NCBI GenBank assembly: GCA_009843725.1
Contig: VYCX01000329.1
Coordinates: 1-6,189, forward strand
DNA length: 6,189 bases
Direction of reading: 5' to 3'
From: Boseongicola sp. SB0675_bin_26
GTDB taxonomy: Bacteria; Pseudomonadota; Alphaproteobacteria; Rhodobacterales; Rhodobacteraceae
Numbering within the stretch: position 1 is the stretch's first letter; the number at the start of each line of letters is the position of its first letter. Positions 1 through 5,633 of the stretch are shown here, in pieces. The position numbers were made by a program, and so were the translations under genes. The notes under the pieces are model-generated. The model saw nothing but the letters and a program-made list of their open reading frames with translations. It made no database searches and was not told the origin of the DNA.

Positions 1-98
1 AGCATGTCCGAGAGGGCCGCATCCTGCGCCCCGTTCGGGTAGAGCCGGCACTTGTGGCTCCTGATCAGGTGCCTGCCAATGTTCGCCATGTGTTCCAT
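1..98 (-). CDS. IS200/IS605-type OrfB/TnpB protein, N-terminal part (runs off the window)
   Basis: Only the first 32 codons are present; the gene continues leftwards out of the window. The translation begins MEHMANIGRHLIRSHK and goes on with CRLYPNGAQDAALSDM. The pattern K-x-RLYPN-x-x-Q-x-x-x-L is the hallmark of the helix-turn-helix that opens OrfB/TnpB proteins of IS200/IS605 and IS1341-type elements, many of which are RNA-guided DNA nucleases. A stop codon (TAG) lies directly before the ATG at 98, so this is the first possible in-frame start. AAGG (complement of 102-105) sits 3 nt before it, a rather short spacing; the ATG at 89 is an alternative. The RuvC and zinc-ribbon parts lie outside, so activity cannot be judged. 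No TnpA-type transposase is seen on the right side of the start. Family assignment rests on a short motif but a characteristic one. Confidence 0.66.
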   Translation of the reverse strand, partial: MEHMANIGRHLIRSHKCRLYPNGAQDAALSDM

Positions 99-124
99 CT
101 ACCTTAGGCCGGCTGTCACTGCAA

Positions 125-259
125 GGGGCGCGCATTTCCCTGCGCGAGTTCTATGGACCTGGGCGGGACAAGGTCGCACATGTTGCCTTTGTCCACGACG
201 GCATGAAGTCTGTCCGCTGGCACCGTATGGCGGGCACAACGGCACCGGCCGGCAATTGA
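125..259 (+). pseudogene. Possible 3' remnant of an unrecognised gene
   Basis: The plus-strand frame ending at TGA 257-259 is open back to about position 65. From about 134 it reads like real protein: ISLREFYGPGRDKVAHVAF, then VHDGMKSVRWHRMAG, then a short tail. The mix of aromatic, charged and aliphatic residues is unlike the Arg/Ala/Pro/Ser-rich output typical of wrong frames in this GC-rich DNA. There is no good start codon with a ribosome binding site at its 5' end, and it abuts the tnpB-like gene, so it could be the tail of a gene cut by insertion of the element. I do not recognise the family, and it may be a chance open frame. The left limit given is approximate. Confidence 0.2.
129..146. 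repeat. Perfect 6-bp inverted repeat (hairpin), possible IS left-end structure
   Basis: CGCGCA (129-134) and TGCGCG (141-146) are exact reverse complements separated by the 6-nt loop TTTCCC. The hairpin lies 30 to 48 bp upstream of the tnpB-like ATG. IS200/IS605-family elements lack terminal inverted repeats and instead carry subterminal imperfect hairpins that TnpA recognises on single-stranded DNA, so the location fits a left-end hairpin. A 6-bp GC-rich stem can also arise by chance in DNA of this composition, so the functional reading is inference. Confidence 0.3.
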
Positions 260-341
260 CGAGCACACGAACGATCACGCTTGCACAATTGGCGCGCAAT
301 CGAGGTGAATGCCTTCAAGAGCCCGGAATGCGCTCGTCAAC

Positions 342-1769
342 TCAGCCAGGCGCCCTTGGCGTGCATGGCAGGTTCCGCGCACGGAGACGGCTGCATGCCA
401 ACGCGGCGCCGTCCTCGCTCAGGCCCTGGAAATTCGCCTCCCAGCCCTTGGTTCCGCGAACAACGGACCTGTTGGCGGCATCCAAGGTCGCGATCTCGAC
501 GAGGGCTGTCTGCAGGAGCACGCGCTCCGCCTCACCACGAGTCTTGAACAGGCCCACATTGATTCCCCAACGACGTTCGCCCTCGCCAGAAGCCCGCAAA
601 GCGACCTGCCCGCCTTCCAGCTCCTCTTGCGCCGAGCCTTGGGCGACCAAGGGCCTGAGAACAGGTCTTTGGCCGATTCCCGTCCGCCCGTTGCCCGGAC
701 CCGTAGCCGCCGCAATTTCGGCAAGAGCCGGAATCGTTGTATCACTGAGCGCAACTTCGACCAGAACGTCGGAAATGTCCTCGGCGATTGCGATAAGGGC
801 TCCGTCCGCCGGGGAGGCAATCGGCCTCAAGGGCGGCCGGGAAGACCGCACCACTCGCCCGGACCGGGTAACGATGCTTGCGGGCAGGCTGAGCGCCGGA
901 CGGCGGGGCTTCTTGACCGCCACACGGTCCGGGGACCGGGAGAAGCCCATGTCAAGAAGCTCGGCGACGCGCTGGTTGCGCGATGTCACGGACCTTCCAC
1001 CGAACACCGTCGCGATCACGCGCTTTCCGCCCCTTTCCGCAGAGGCGACGAGGTTGAAGCCGGCCGCACGCGTGTAGCCGGTCTTGATGCCGTCTGCTCC
1101 CCTGTACGCATTCAGGAGGCGGCGATTCGTGTTCCTCACCATCTTCTGTCCTGCGCTGGTCGAGCGACGGGAAAAAAGATTGTAGTAGTCGGGAAAGTCG
1201 TAGAACAGGTGGCGCCCCAGAACTGTCATGTCGCGCGCGGTCGAGAGATGCCCCTGCTCCGTCAGTCCGTGCGCATTCCTGAAAGTCGTCTTGTTCAGGC
1301 CCATGGCCTTCGCCATGTCGTTCATGCGCCGCGCGAACTTCGCCTCGCTGCCTGACACGGCCTCGCCGAGGGCCGTTGCCGCGTCGTTGGCCGACCTAAC
1401 GGCAGCCGCCCGGATGAGGTAGCGGAGCTTCACCTTCTGCCCTTCCCTGAGACCGAGCTTCGAAGGCGGTTCCTTCGCCGCCTTGCGGGAGATCCTCACC
1501 TTCTGATCGAGGCTGATCTCCCCGCGCTCCACCGCGTCAAAAACGACGTAGAGCGTCATCATCTTCGTGAGGGACGCCGGATGAAGCCTTGTGTCCGCAT
1601 TCCTGGAATGCAGGACCTCCCCCGTTCGCGCATCCATCACCATCGCCGCATACGGCGCGGCGCTTCCGCCAACCGGATGCAGAAGGAAACAAGCGATGAG
1701 CGCAATTTGAAATGCGGCTCGACTGACTTTCACGAATACTGCCCTTTCAACTTGCCTCAGCCCATTCAT
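342..1769 (-). CDS. D-alanyl-D-alanine carboxypeptidase (peptidase S11, DacA/DacF type) with C-terminal SPOR domain
   Basis: This periplasmic penicillin-binding protein removes the terminal D-Ala from peptidoglycan pentapeptides. With the start at 1769 it has 475 residues. Residues 1-37 form a signal peptide with hydrophobic core QIALIACFLL and likely cleavage at GGSA-AP. All three serine-transpeptidase motifs are present: SLTK (Ser66, Lys69), SAN (126-128) and KTG (229-231). A poorly conserved linker (about 280-400) leads to a SPOR domain (about 401-466, beginning WGINVGLFKTRGEAE), which in this family binds denuded septal glycan; this suggests action at the division site. Start choice: the ATG at 1769 has AAGG 8 nt upstream, the ATG at 1784 has no such site, and a GTG at 1733 (preceded by AAAGGG) would also leave a complete signal peptide. 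A longer reading from 1859 is unlikely because it starts upstream of the best candidate promoter. The function is secure; the start is uncertain by up to 14 codons. Confidence 0.93.
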   Translation of the reverse strand: MNGLRQVERAVFVKVSRAAFQIALIACFLLHPVGGSAAPYAAMVMDARTGEVLHSRNADTRLHPASLTKMMTLYVVFDAVERGEISLDQKVRISRKAAKEPPSKLGLREGQKVKLRYLIRAAAVRSANDAATALGEAVSGSEAKFARRMNDMAKAMGLNKTTFRNAHGLTEQGHLSTARDMTVLGRHLFYDFPDYYNLFSRRSTSAGQKMVRNTNRRLLNAYRGADGIKTGYTRAAGFNLVASAERGGKRVIATVFGGRSVTSRNQRVAELLDMGFSRSPDRVAVKKPRRPALSLPASIVTRSGRVVRSSRPPLRPIASPADGALIAIAEDISDVLVEVALSDTTIPALAEIAAATGPGNGRTGIGQRPVLRPLVAQGSAQEELEGGQVALRASGEGERRWGINVGLFKTRGEAERVLLQTALVEIATLDAANRSVVRGTKGWEANFQGLSEDGAALACSRLRARNLPCTPRAPG

Positions 1770-1809
1770 ATCCCGGACCTTCATTGTTTTTGAAAGCCTA
1801 ACACACCTG

Positions 1810-1840
1810 AATATATCAAAAAAAGATGAATCTTGGACAA
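1810..1840 (-). promoter_or_regulatory. Candidate promoter of the carboxypeptidase gene
   Basis: On the minus strand, TTGTCC (complement of 1835-1840) and TATATT (complement of 1810-1815) resemble -35 and -10 boxes; TATATT matches the sigma-70 consensus at five of six positions. The 19-bp spacer is longer than ideal. The stretch is markedly A/T-rich compared with its surroundings. A start of transcription near 1803 would leave a leader of about 35 nt before the ATG at 1769, which supports that start over the distal one at 1859. The call is by eye only. Confidence 0.4.
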
Positions 1841-1848
1841 ATCCGGAA

Positions 1849-1877
1849 AGTGGCCTCATGCCACTACATCAAGTGGC
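1849..1877 (-). terminator. Three-armed inverted repeat after the HAD gene (alternative hairpins; possible weak terminator)
   Basis: Three arms lie in a row: AGTGGC (1849-1854), GCCACT (1860-1865) and AGTGGC (1872-1877). The middle arm can pair perfectly with either neighbour, giving two mutually exclusive 6-bp hairpins with loops of 5 nt (CTCAT) and 6 nt (ACATCA). They sit 18 to 48 bp past the HAD stop codon and just before the candidate carboxypeptidase promoter. There is no immediate T-run in the direction of HAD transcription (the next bases read TTCCGG), so it is not a textbook intrinsic terminator. It could serve as a 3' end stabiliser or a protein-binding site. Confidence 0.35.
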
Positions 1878-1894
1878 GAATCCGTGAAGGCGCA

Positions 1895-2596
1895 CTACAT
1901 GTTGCCGCAAATTTCCTTGATGACACCGGGAAGATCGGACAGCGCGGTGATTTCACGGAAGCGTTCGTGTTGCATCGGTGCATCAGCTGCCTCGAGATCC
2001 CAGGACGGGCTGTAGGGCACGTGAACACCCCAGCCACCGGCCGCAATCACCGGAATCACGTCGGATTTGAGCGAGTTTCCGGCCATCAGCGCATGTCGCG
2101 GATCGATCCCGCGCCCAGTGAAAATGTCCACATAGACCTCGCTTGTCTTTTCCGAGACGATCTCAACGCCGTCAAACAGTTCGCCGAGCCCCGACTGGGC
2201 AAGCTTCCGTTCCTGGTCCAGGAGATCACCCTTGGTGATCAGCAGCAGCGTGAAGTCCGCCGCGAGGCTTCGCACCGTCCCCTCCACTCCGTTCAGAAGC
2301 TCGATGGGATCGCGCAGCATTTCCTGACCGCAGGCAATGAGCTCCGCGATGACCTTGCCCGGCACCCGGTTCTCCGTCACCTGGAGGGCGGTCTCGATCA
2401 TTGAAAGCGTGAAGCCCTTGATGCCGTAGCCATAGCGCTCGATGTTCCGCCGTTCCGCATCTCGAAGGCGCTCAGCGAGATGATCGCTGGCTGCGTAGCC
2501 CGACAGCAGACTTGCGAATCTCTCCTGCGTGAACTGAAACAGCCTCTCGTTGTGCCAGAGCGTGTCATCCGCATCCAAGCAGATCGTTGTCAGCAT
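1895..2596 (-). CDS. HAD-superfamily hydrolase (probable phosphatase)
   Basis: The protein of 233 residues carries the full set of haloacid-dehalogenase motifs. Motif I is DADDT near the N-terminus (nucleophile Asp8, general acid Asp10), motif II is the Thr121 of LLLITKGD, motif III is Lys150 in SEKT, and motif IV is GNSLKSD (173-179) with the acidic Mg-binding end. The cap inserted after motif I (about 20-100) is helical, as in HAD-IA-type enzymes such as phosphoglycolate and nucleotide phosphatases. The substrate cannot be read from sequence. The start at 2596 puts motif I at residue 8, as is usual, and AAAGGGG (complement of 2604-2610) lies 7 nt before the ATG; upstream in-frame starts would add an unrelated tail. 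It is cytoplasmic, with no signal peptide. It is divergent from clpS and upstream of the carboxypeptidase on the same strand, but the 125-bp gap with its own promoter suggests separate expression. Confidence 0.9.
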   Translation of the reverse strand: MLTTICLDADDTLWHNERLFQFTQERFASLLSGYAASDHLAERLRDAERRNIERYGYGIKGFTLSMIETALQVTENRVPGKVIAELIACGQEMLRDPIELLNGVEGTVRSLAADFTLLLITKGDLLDQERKLAQSGLGELFDGVEIVSEKTSEVYVDIFTGRGIDPRHALMAGNSLKSDVIPVIAAGGWGVHVPYSPSWDLEAADAPMQHERFREITALSDLPGVIKEICGNM

Positions 2597-2608
2597 GGCT
2601 TGGCCCCT

Positions 2609-2637
2609 TTGCACATGTGAAGGATCGCCTGTATTGT
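2609..2637 (+). promoter_or_regulatory. Candidate promoter of clpS and downstream genes
   Basis: TTGCAC (2609-2614) and TATTGT (2632-2637) are spaced by exactly 17 bp in the only intergenic region upstream of clpS. The -10 box matches the consensus at four of six positions, while the -35 box keeps only its TTG. Transcription from about 2644 would give a 26-nt leader before the ATG at 2670. The -35 box begins inside the HAD ribosome binding site of the opposite strand. CACATGTG (2612-2619) is a perfect 8-bp palindrome inside the element and could be an operator, although so short a palindrome may be chance. Confidence 0.35.
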
Positions 2638-2662
2638 GCGGCCAATCCAATCCTGTTGCCAG
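2633..2662 (-). promoter_or_regulatory. Candidate promoter of the HAD gene
   Basis: On the minus strand CTGGCA (complement of 2657-2662) and CACAAT (complement of 2633-2638) are separated by 18 bp, and each matches the sigma-70 consensus at four of six positions. Transcription would start near 2626, about 30 nt before the HAD ATG. Its -10 box overlaps that of the candidate clpS promoter on the other strand. This is a weak call made by eye. Confidence 0.25.
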
Positions 2663-2669
2663 ATTCGCC

Positions 2670-3014
2670 ATGACCTCATCTGCCTTGCAATCGATGGCCG
2701 ACCACGACGACACGCCAGATGGCGGCGCTGACGTCCTTGTCAAGACCAAGCCGAAGGCGGCACGCCCGCCACTCTACAAGGTCCTGCTGCTGAATGACGA
2801 CTACACGCCGATGGAGTTCGTTGTTCACGTGCTCGAACGGTTCTTTGGCATGAGCCACGCACAGGCATTCGAACTGATGCTGGCAGTCCACAAGAAGGGA
2901 CTCGCCGTGGTCGGAGTGTTTTCGCTCGAAGTGGCGGAAACCAAGGTCGCACAGGTCATGGACTTCGCCAGGCGCCACCAGCACCCGCTCCAATGCACAC
3001 TGGAAAAAGAGTAG
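2670..3014 (+). CDS. clpS: ATP-dependent Clp protease adaptor ClpS
   Basis: ClpS binds proteins with destabilising N-terminal residues and hands them to ClpA for degradation by ClpAP, the bacterial N-end rule pathway. The 114-residue protein has the normal family length. A flexible charged N-terminal arm (1-35) precedes the folded core. Core landmarks are [14 protein letters not shown], which holds the N-degron pocket residues Asn42-Asp43-Asp44 and Met48, then HKKG with His74 (equivalent to E. coli His66), EVAETKV, and the C-terminal [11 protein letters not shown] chose the ATG at 2670. It lacks a clear Shine-Dalgarno sequence, as does the ATG at 2694, which would give 106 residues and is also plausible; the frame upstream of 2670 overlaps the HAD gene start and looks non-coding. 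clpA, often the next gene in bacteria, does not follow; a methyltransferase gene begins 26 nt after the stop, probably on the same transcript. Confidence 0.95.
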   Translation: MTSSALQSMADHDDTPDGGADVLVKTKPKAARPPLYKVLLLNDDYTPMEFVVHVLERFFGMSHAQAFELMLAVHKKGLAVVGVFSLEVAETKVAQVMDFARRHQHPLQCTLEKE

Positions 3015-3040
3015 AGCCTCGCACGCCGCGCTCGCGATGC

Positions 3041-4039
3041 ATGCTCGCCCAACGACTTTCCCTCGCCCTCGAAAGGAGGATCGTGAACCTGCCGGAGAGC
3101 GGGAAGATCGCGGTGATCTCACCGGACGCCAGCGCCGATCTTTCGGCACTGCCGCACGAACGAACCGAAGTGGTCTCTCGGAGCCTTCGCGTCCATCGGG
3201 CATTCACTGAATCGGGTTTCCGCGTCTTGGCGGTTCCGGAGGGGCCGTACGCAATGGCGATCCTTTCCCTACCCCGCGCCAAGGCCGCGGCTCAGGCCGC
3301 CCTTGCCGAAATCGTCCCGGTCACGTGCGGTCCCACCGTGATCGACGGACAGAAGGCGGACGGCGTGGAGAGTCTCCAGAGAGAGCTCGGCCAGCGCGCG
3401 ATCCTGGGCGAGGTTCTGGTCAAGGCGCATGGCAGGATGTTTGCTGCAACCAATGTCGACTGCGCCGGATGGAATGCCGTGCCTGAACAGGTGGCGCGTC
3501 CGAAGGGCGGCGCTTACGAGATTCCGCCTGGCGCGTTTTCGTGCGACGGCATCGACCCCGGATCCCGCGCCCTTGCGGATGCCCTGCCCGACAGGATGGA
3601 CGGCCATGTCGTCGACCTGGGTTCCGGCTGGGGTTACTTGGCGGACGCAGTCCTGGATCGCGTCGGCGTGGCCTCGGTTGATCTGGTCGAGGACGACCTC
3701 GCCGCGCTGGAAGCTTCCCAAGCGAACCTGGATGATGTCCGCGCCCGGTTTCACTGGGCCGATGCGCTGACGTTCCGTCCCGACCCGCTTGCCGACCACG
3801 TCGTGACGAACCCTCCCTTCCACGCGGGCCGAAGCGCAGATGCCTCCATCGGACAGGGTTTCATTCGGGCCAGCGCAAGGATGCTGACCCGCAAAGGCGC
3901 CCTTTGGCTTGTCGCCAACAGGCATTTGCCCTACGAAAAGACCCTTGTAGAGTTCTTTCGTGACGTTCGCGCCCTGGGGCAACACGCAGAGTACAAGCTG
4001 TTCAAGGCCACGCGGCCCCGGCCAATCCGCAAGAGATAG
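3041..4039 (+). CDS. Class I SAM-dependent methyltransferase, RsmC-like (probable rRNA guanine-N2 methyltransferase)
   Basis: The 332-residue protein has the two-domain plan of RsmC, which methylates G1207 of 16S rRNA: a degenerate N-terminal methyltransferase-like domain (about 1-150) and a catalytic C-terminal Rossmann domain. SAM-binding motif I is VVDLGSGWGYL (190-200), the acidic residue after strand 2 is Glu217 in DLVEDD, and motif IV is NPPFHAG (Asn257 to Phe260), the signature of enzymes that methylate exocyclic amines of bases. The related enzyme RlmG (23S rRNA) has the same architecture, so the exact target is open. Start choice: from the ATG at 3041 the protein opens MLAQRLSLALE, which fits my memory of related alphaproteobacterial proteins, but no ribosome binding site precedes it. 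A GTG at 3083 follows AAAGGAGG (3072-3079) by only 3 nt and is a real alternative. The next gene begins after 4 nt, which implies co-expression. Confidence 0.87.
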   Translation: MLAQRLSLALERRIVNLPESGKIAVISPDASADLSALPHERTEVVSRSLRVHRAFTESGFRVLAVPEGPYAMAILSLPRAKAAAQAALAEIVPVTCGPTVIDGQKADGVESLQRELGQRAILGEVLVKAHGRMFAATNVDCAGWNAVPEQVARPKGGAYEIPPGAFSCDGIDPGSRALADALPDRMDGHVVDLGSGWGYLADAVLDRVGVASVDLVEDDLAALEASQANLDDVRARFHWADALTFRPDPLADHVVTNPPFHAGRSADASIGQGFIRASARMLTRKGALWLVANRHLPYEKTLVEFFRDVRALGQHAEYKLFKATRPRPIRKR

Positions 4040-4043
4040 CCAC

Positions 4044-4850
4044 ATGTCGTTTTCGATTGCCGACAGGACCGCCGTTGTCACCGGTGCCGCGAACGGGGTT
4101 GGCCTCTCCATCGCGCGCCATTTCCTGAAGGAAGGCGCCAACGTGATGCTCGCTGACATGGACGAGGCGCGGCTCGCCGAGGAGGTGCAGCATGGCGGCG
4201 AAGGCACTGAAAACGCGGCCTGCTTTGCGGGCGACCTGCGCGAAAAGCTCACGGTCGCAAACTTGCTCTCCGCGACGATTGACCGCTTCGACCGGGTGGA
4301 CATCCTCGTCAACGCATCCAGACAGATGGTGACCGGCGACCCGCTCAACGCCGACGACGACTGCGTGCAGATGCTCATAGAGCAGAACCTGATGACTTCC
4401 CTGCGGGTTTCGCAAATATTTGCAAGGCGGATGATCAGGCAGGCTGTTGACGGCGACGGCGAATCGTCCGCTGGATCAATCATCAACCTGTCTTCGATTG
4501 CGGCACGTCGCTCCCAGCCCAAGCTGCTGGCCTATTCGGTGAGTTCCGCGGCGCTTAACCAAATGACACGTGCGCTGGCTGTCGCGCTCGCGCCGCACCG
4601 AATCCGTGTGAACGCCATCGCGTTCGGCTCGGTCATGAGCGCCTCGCTGAAGGATGCTCTGCACGGCGACAAGGACATGCGCAACGAGATCATCTCCTCG
4701 ACTCCGCTTGGCCGCATCGCGAGTCCGGCCGAACTTGCGGAAATCGCCCAGTTCCTGGCCTCGGACGGATCGAAGTTCGTGACCGGACAGATTCTCACGG
4801 CGGATGGCGGAAGGACCCTTGTGGATGCCGCCGACGCCCCGGCGCATTGA
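4044..4850 (+). CDS. Short-chain dehydrogenase/reductase-family protein with a substituted active-site lysine
   Basis: The 268-residue protein is a classical-length SDR with a Rossmann fold. The cofactor motif TGAANGVG (13-20) is intact, and Asp38 at the end of strand 2 (MLADMD) suggests NAD(H) rather than NADP(H). The family's NNAG motif has become VNAS (89-92). The active-site serine is in INLSSIA (about 150-151) and the tyrosine is Tyr164, but the lysine of YxxxK is Ser168 (tat tcg gtg agt tcc at 4533-4547). The usual proline of VNAIAPG is Phe194. The C-terminal part (PLGRIASPAELAE, VTGQILTADGG) is typical of the family, so the fold should be complete. No substrate can be inferred. Without the lysine, normal hydride-transfer chemistry may be lost or altered; it could be a cofactor-binding regulator or an unusual enzyme. 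The ATG lies 4 nt after the methyltransferase stop, with weak AGAGA upstream. Confidence 0.9.
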   Translation: MSFSIADRTAVVTGAANGVGLSIARHFLKEGANVMLADMDEARLAEEVQHGGEGTENAACFAGDLREKLTVANLLSATIDRFDRVDILVNASRQMVTGDPLNADDDCVQMLIEQNLMTSLRVSQIFARRMIRQAVDGDGESSAGSIINLSSIAARRSQPKLLAYSVSSAALNQMTRALAVALAPHRIRVNAIAFGSVMSASLKDALHGDKDMRNEIISSTPLGRIASPAELAEIAQFLASDGSKFVTGQILTADGGRTLVDAADAPAH

Positions 4851-5051
4851 CGCCACGCGCACCGGGAGACGCCAAGCTCCACAGTCAGCGACTTGCTTGA
4901 GGAGCGGCTTGCCGGAGGGACCGTTCATCCGAATTCCGTACTGCAAGCGCATCGGGACATGCCTTGACGTTCCCTGATCACTCTGTCCAATTGTGCCAGC
5001 GCTCCCGGAGGGGAACGTCCACCACCTGACCTGCGGATTCGGACGCCTTTC
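4851..5051. other. 201-bp intergenic region between the SDR gene and trpG
   Basis: No convincing gene is seen on either strand. Two plus-strand frames stay open for about 38 to 42 codons, and one minus-strand frame runs through from the SDR gene, but none has a start with a ribosome binding site or a recognisable family. There is no TGG codon in the plus-strand sequence, so no tryptophan-rich leader peptide and no classical trp attenuator. A TTGACG promoter candidate occupies 4964-4991. No clear intrinsic terminator follows the SDR gene. Confidence 0.55.
4964..4991 (+). promoter_or_regulatory. Candidate promoter of trpG-trpD
   Basis: TTGACG (4964-4969), preceded by C, is a near-perfect -35 box; CTTGAC is the most conserved promoter element in alphaproteobacteria. 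TCCAAT (4986-4991) follows after 16 bp and matches the -10 consensus at four of six positions. Transcription from about 4998 would leave a 54-nt leader before the trpG ATG. This supports the trp genes as a transcription unit separate from clpS, the methyltransferase and the SDR gene. Confidence 0.42.
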
Positions 5052-5633
5052 ATGCTGCTCCTGATAGACAATTACGACAGCTTCACCTTCAACCTCGTCC
5101 ATTTTCTGGGTGAGCTGGGCGCCGAATGTCGCGTCTGCCGCAACGATTCCCTGCGGGTTGAAGAGGCATTGGCGCTGAAACCGTCAGGGATCATCCTATC
5201 CCCAGGACCGTGCGACCCCGACAAGGCCGGAATCTGCCTTGCTCTCGTGCAGGCCGCGGCCAAGGCCGGAGTGCCCCTGCTTGGCGTCTGCCTTGGACAT
5301 CAGGCAATCGGACAGGCTTTCGGCGGACGGATCATGCGTGCACGTGACATCGTTCATGGCAAGCCCGGGACGATTCATCATGAGGGCCTTGGCGTCTTCC
5401 GGAGCCTGCCTTCACCGTTTCAGGCGACGCGCTACCACTCGCTGGTCGTTGATCGGGCGAGCCTTCCCGACTGCCTGGAATTGACTGCCGAGCTGGAGGA
5501 TGGCACCGTCATGGGCCTTCGCCACCGGAACCACCCGATCGAAGGCGTACAGTTCCATCCCGAATCAATCCGTTCCGAGCATGGGCATGCCATGCTGCAA
5601 AACTTCCTCAAGTCTGTTCCGGAGTCGGCATGA
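5052..5633 (+). CDS. trpG: Anthranilate synthase component II (glutamine amidotransferase)
   Basis: TrpG hydrolyses glutamine and passes ammonia to TrpE, which turns chorismate into anthranilate, the first committed step of tryptophan synthesis. The 193-residue protein is a class I (triad) glutamine amidotransferase of normal length. It opens with [20 protein letters not shown]; the oxyanion-region motif LSPGP is at 49-53, the nucleophile is Cys80 in GVCLGHQ, and the triad is completed by His169 and Glu171 in FHPES. The pattern ATRYHSLVV (125-133) is typical of TrpG and PabA. PabA, which serves folate synthesis, is nearly identical in sequence, and in some bacteria one protein does both jobs; the 4-bp overlap with trpD argues for TrpG. 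The ATG at 5052 is placed exactly where the family starts, although the upstream bases show no good Shine-Dalgarno sequence. trpE is not in the window. Confidence 0.94.
   Translation: MLLLIDNYDSFTFNLVHFLGELGAECRVCRNDSLRVEEALALKPSGIILSPGPCDPDKAGICLALVQAAAKAGVPLLGVCLGHQAIGQAFGGRIMRARDIVHGKPGTIHHEGLGVFRSLPSPFQATRYHSLVVDRASLPDCLELTAELEDGTVMGLRHRNHPIEGVQFHPESIRSEHGHAMLQNFLKSVPESA

Larger units (their letters stand above)
99..341. other. Intergenic region between the tnpB-like start and the carboxypeptidase 3' end; no convincing gene
   Basis: These 243 bases should contain the left end of the IS element if the tnpB-like gene belongs to one, and the 3' trailer of the carboxypeptidase gene. I see a perfect inverted repeat at 129-146 and a protein-like open stretch in one plus-strand frame ending at TGA 257-259. 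No stem followed by a T-run that would make a clear intrinsic terminator is visible after the carboxypeptidase stop. No tRNA-like fold was noticed. The exact IS boundary cannot be placed from sequence alone. Confidence 0.5.

Noticed and set aside
256..261. TTGACG as a plus-strand -35 box in the left intergenic region
   Set aside because: No acceptable -10 box lies 16 to 18 bp downstream (GCTTGC at the 17-bp position), and no plus-strand gene follows.
52..1355. Two long plus-strand open frames (52-1077 and 309-1355) opposite the carboxypeptidase gene
   Set aside because: Their translations are Arg/Ala/Pro/Ser-rich with no recognisable domain, and they lie antisense to a gene with three intact catalytic motifs. 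In GC-rich DNA such shadow frames are expected.
1770..1859. Longer N-terminus of the carboxypeptidase from the ATG at 1859
   Set aside because: It would start upstream of the A/T-rich promoter candidate and place a 30-residue tail ahead of the signal peptide; it has no support from a ribosome binding site.
1826..2404. Plus-strand open frame of 192 codons antisense to the HAD gene
   Set aside because: The opposite strand encodes all four HAD motifs in order; this frame has no family signature.
2597..2749. Upstream extension of the HAD protein by 51 codons
   Set aside because: It overlaps the clpS start on the other strand, has no typical HAD sequence, and a good ribosome binding site precedes the ATG at 2596.
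2676..4522. Minus-strand open frames opposite clpS, the methyltransferase and the SDR gene (for example 3269-4522)
   Set aside because: They are antisense to three well-recognised proteins, and their translations show no domain.
4856..5051. Trp leader peptide or attenuator upstream of trpG
   Set aside because: No TGG codon occurs in the gap, and no terminator/antiterminator pair with a T-run was seen.
4476..5102. Minus-strand open frame of 208 codons spanning the SDR 3' end and the gap before trpG
   Set aside because: It runs antisense through the SDR gene and into trpG and has no recognisable motif; the part over the gap alone gives nothing familiar.
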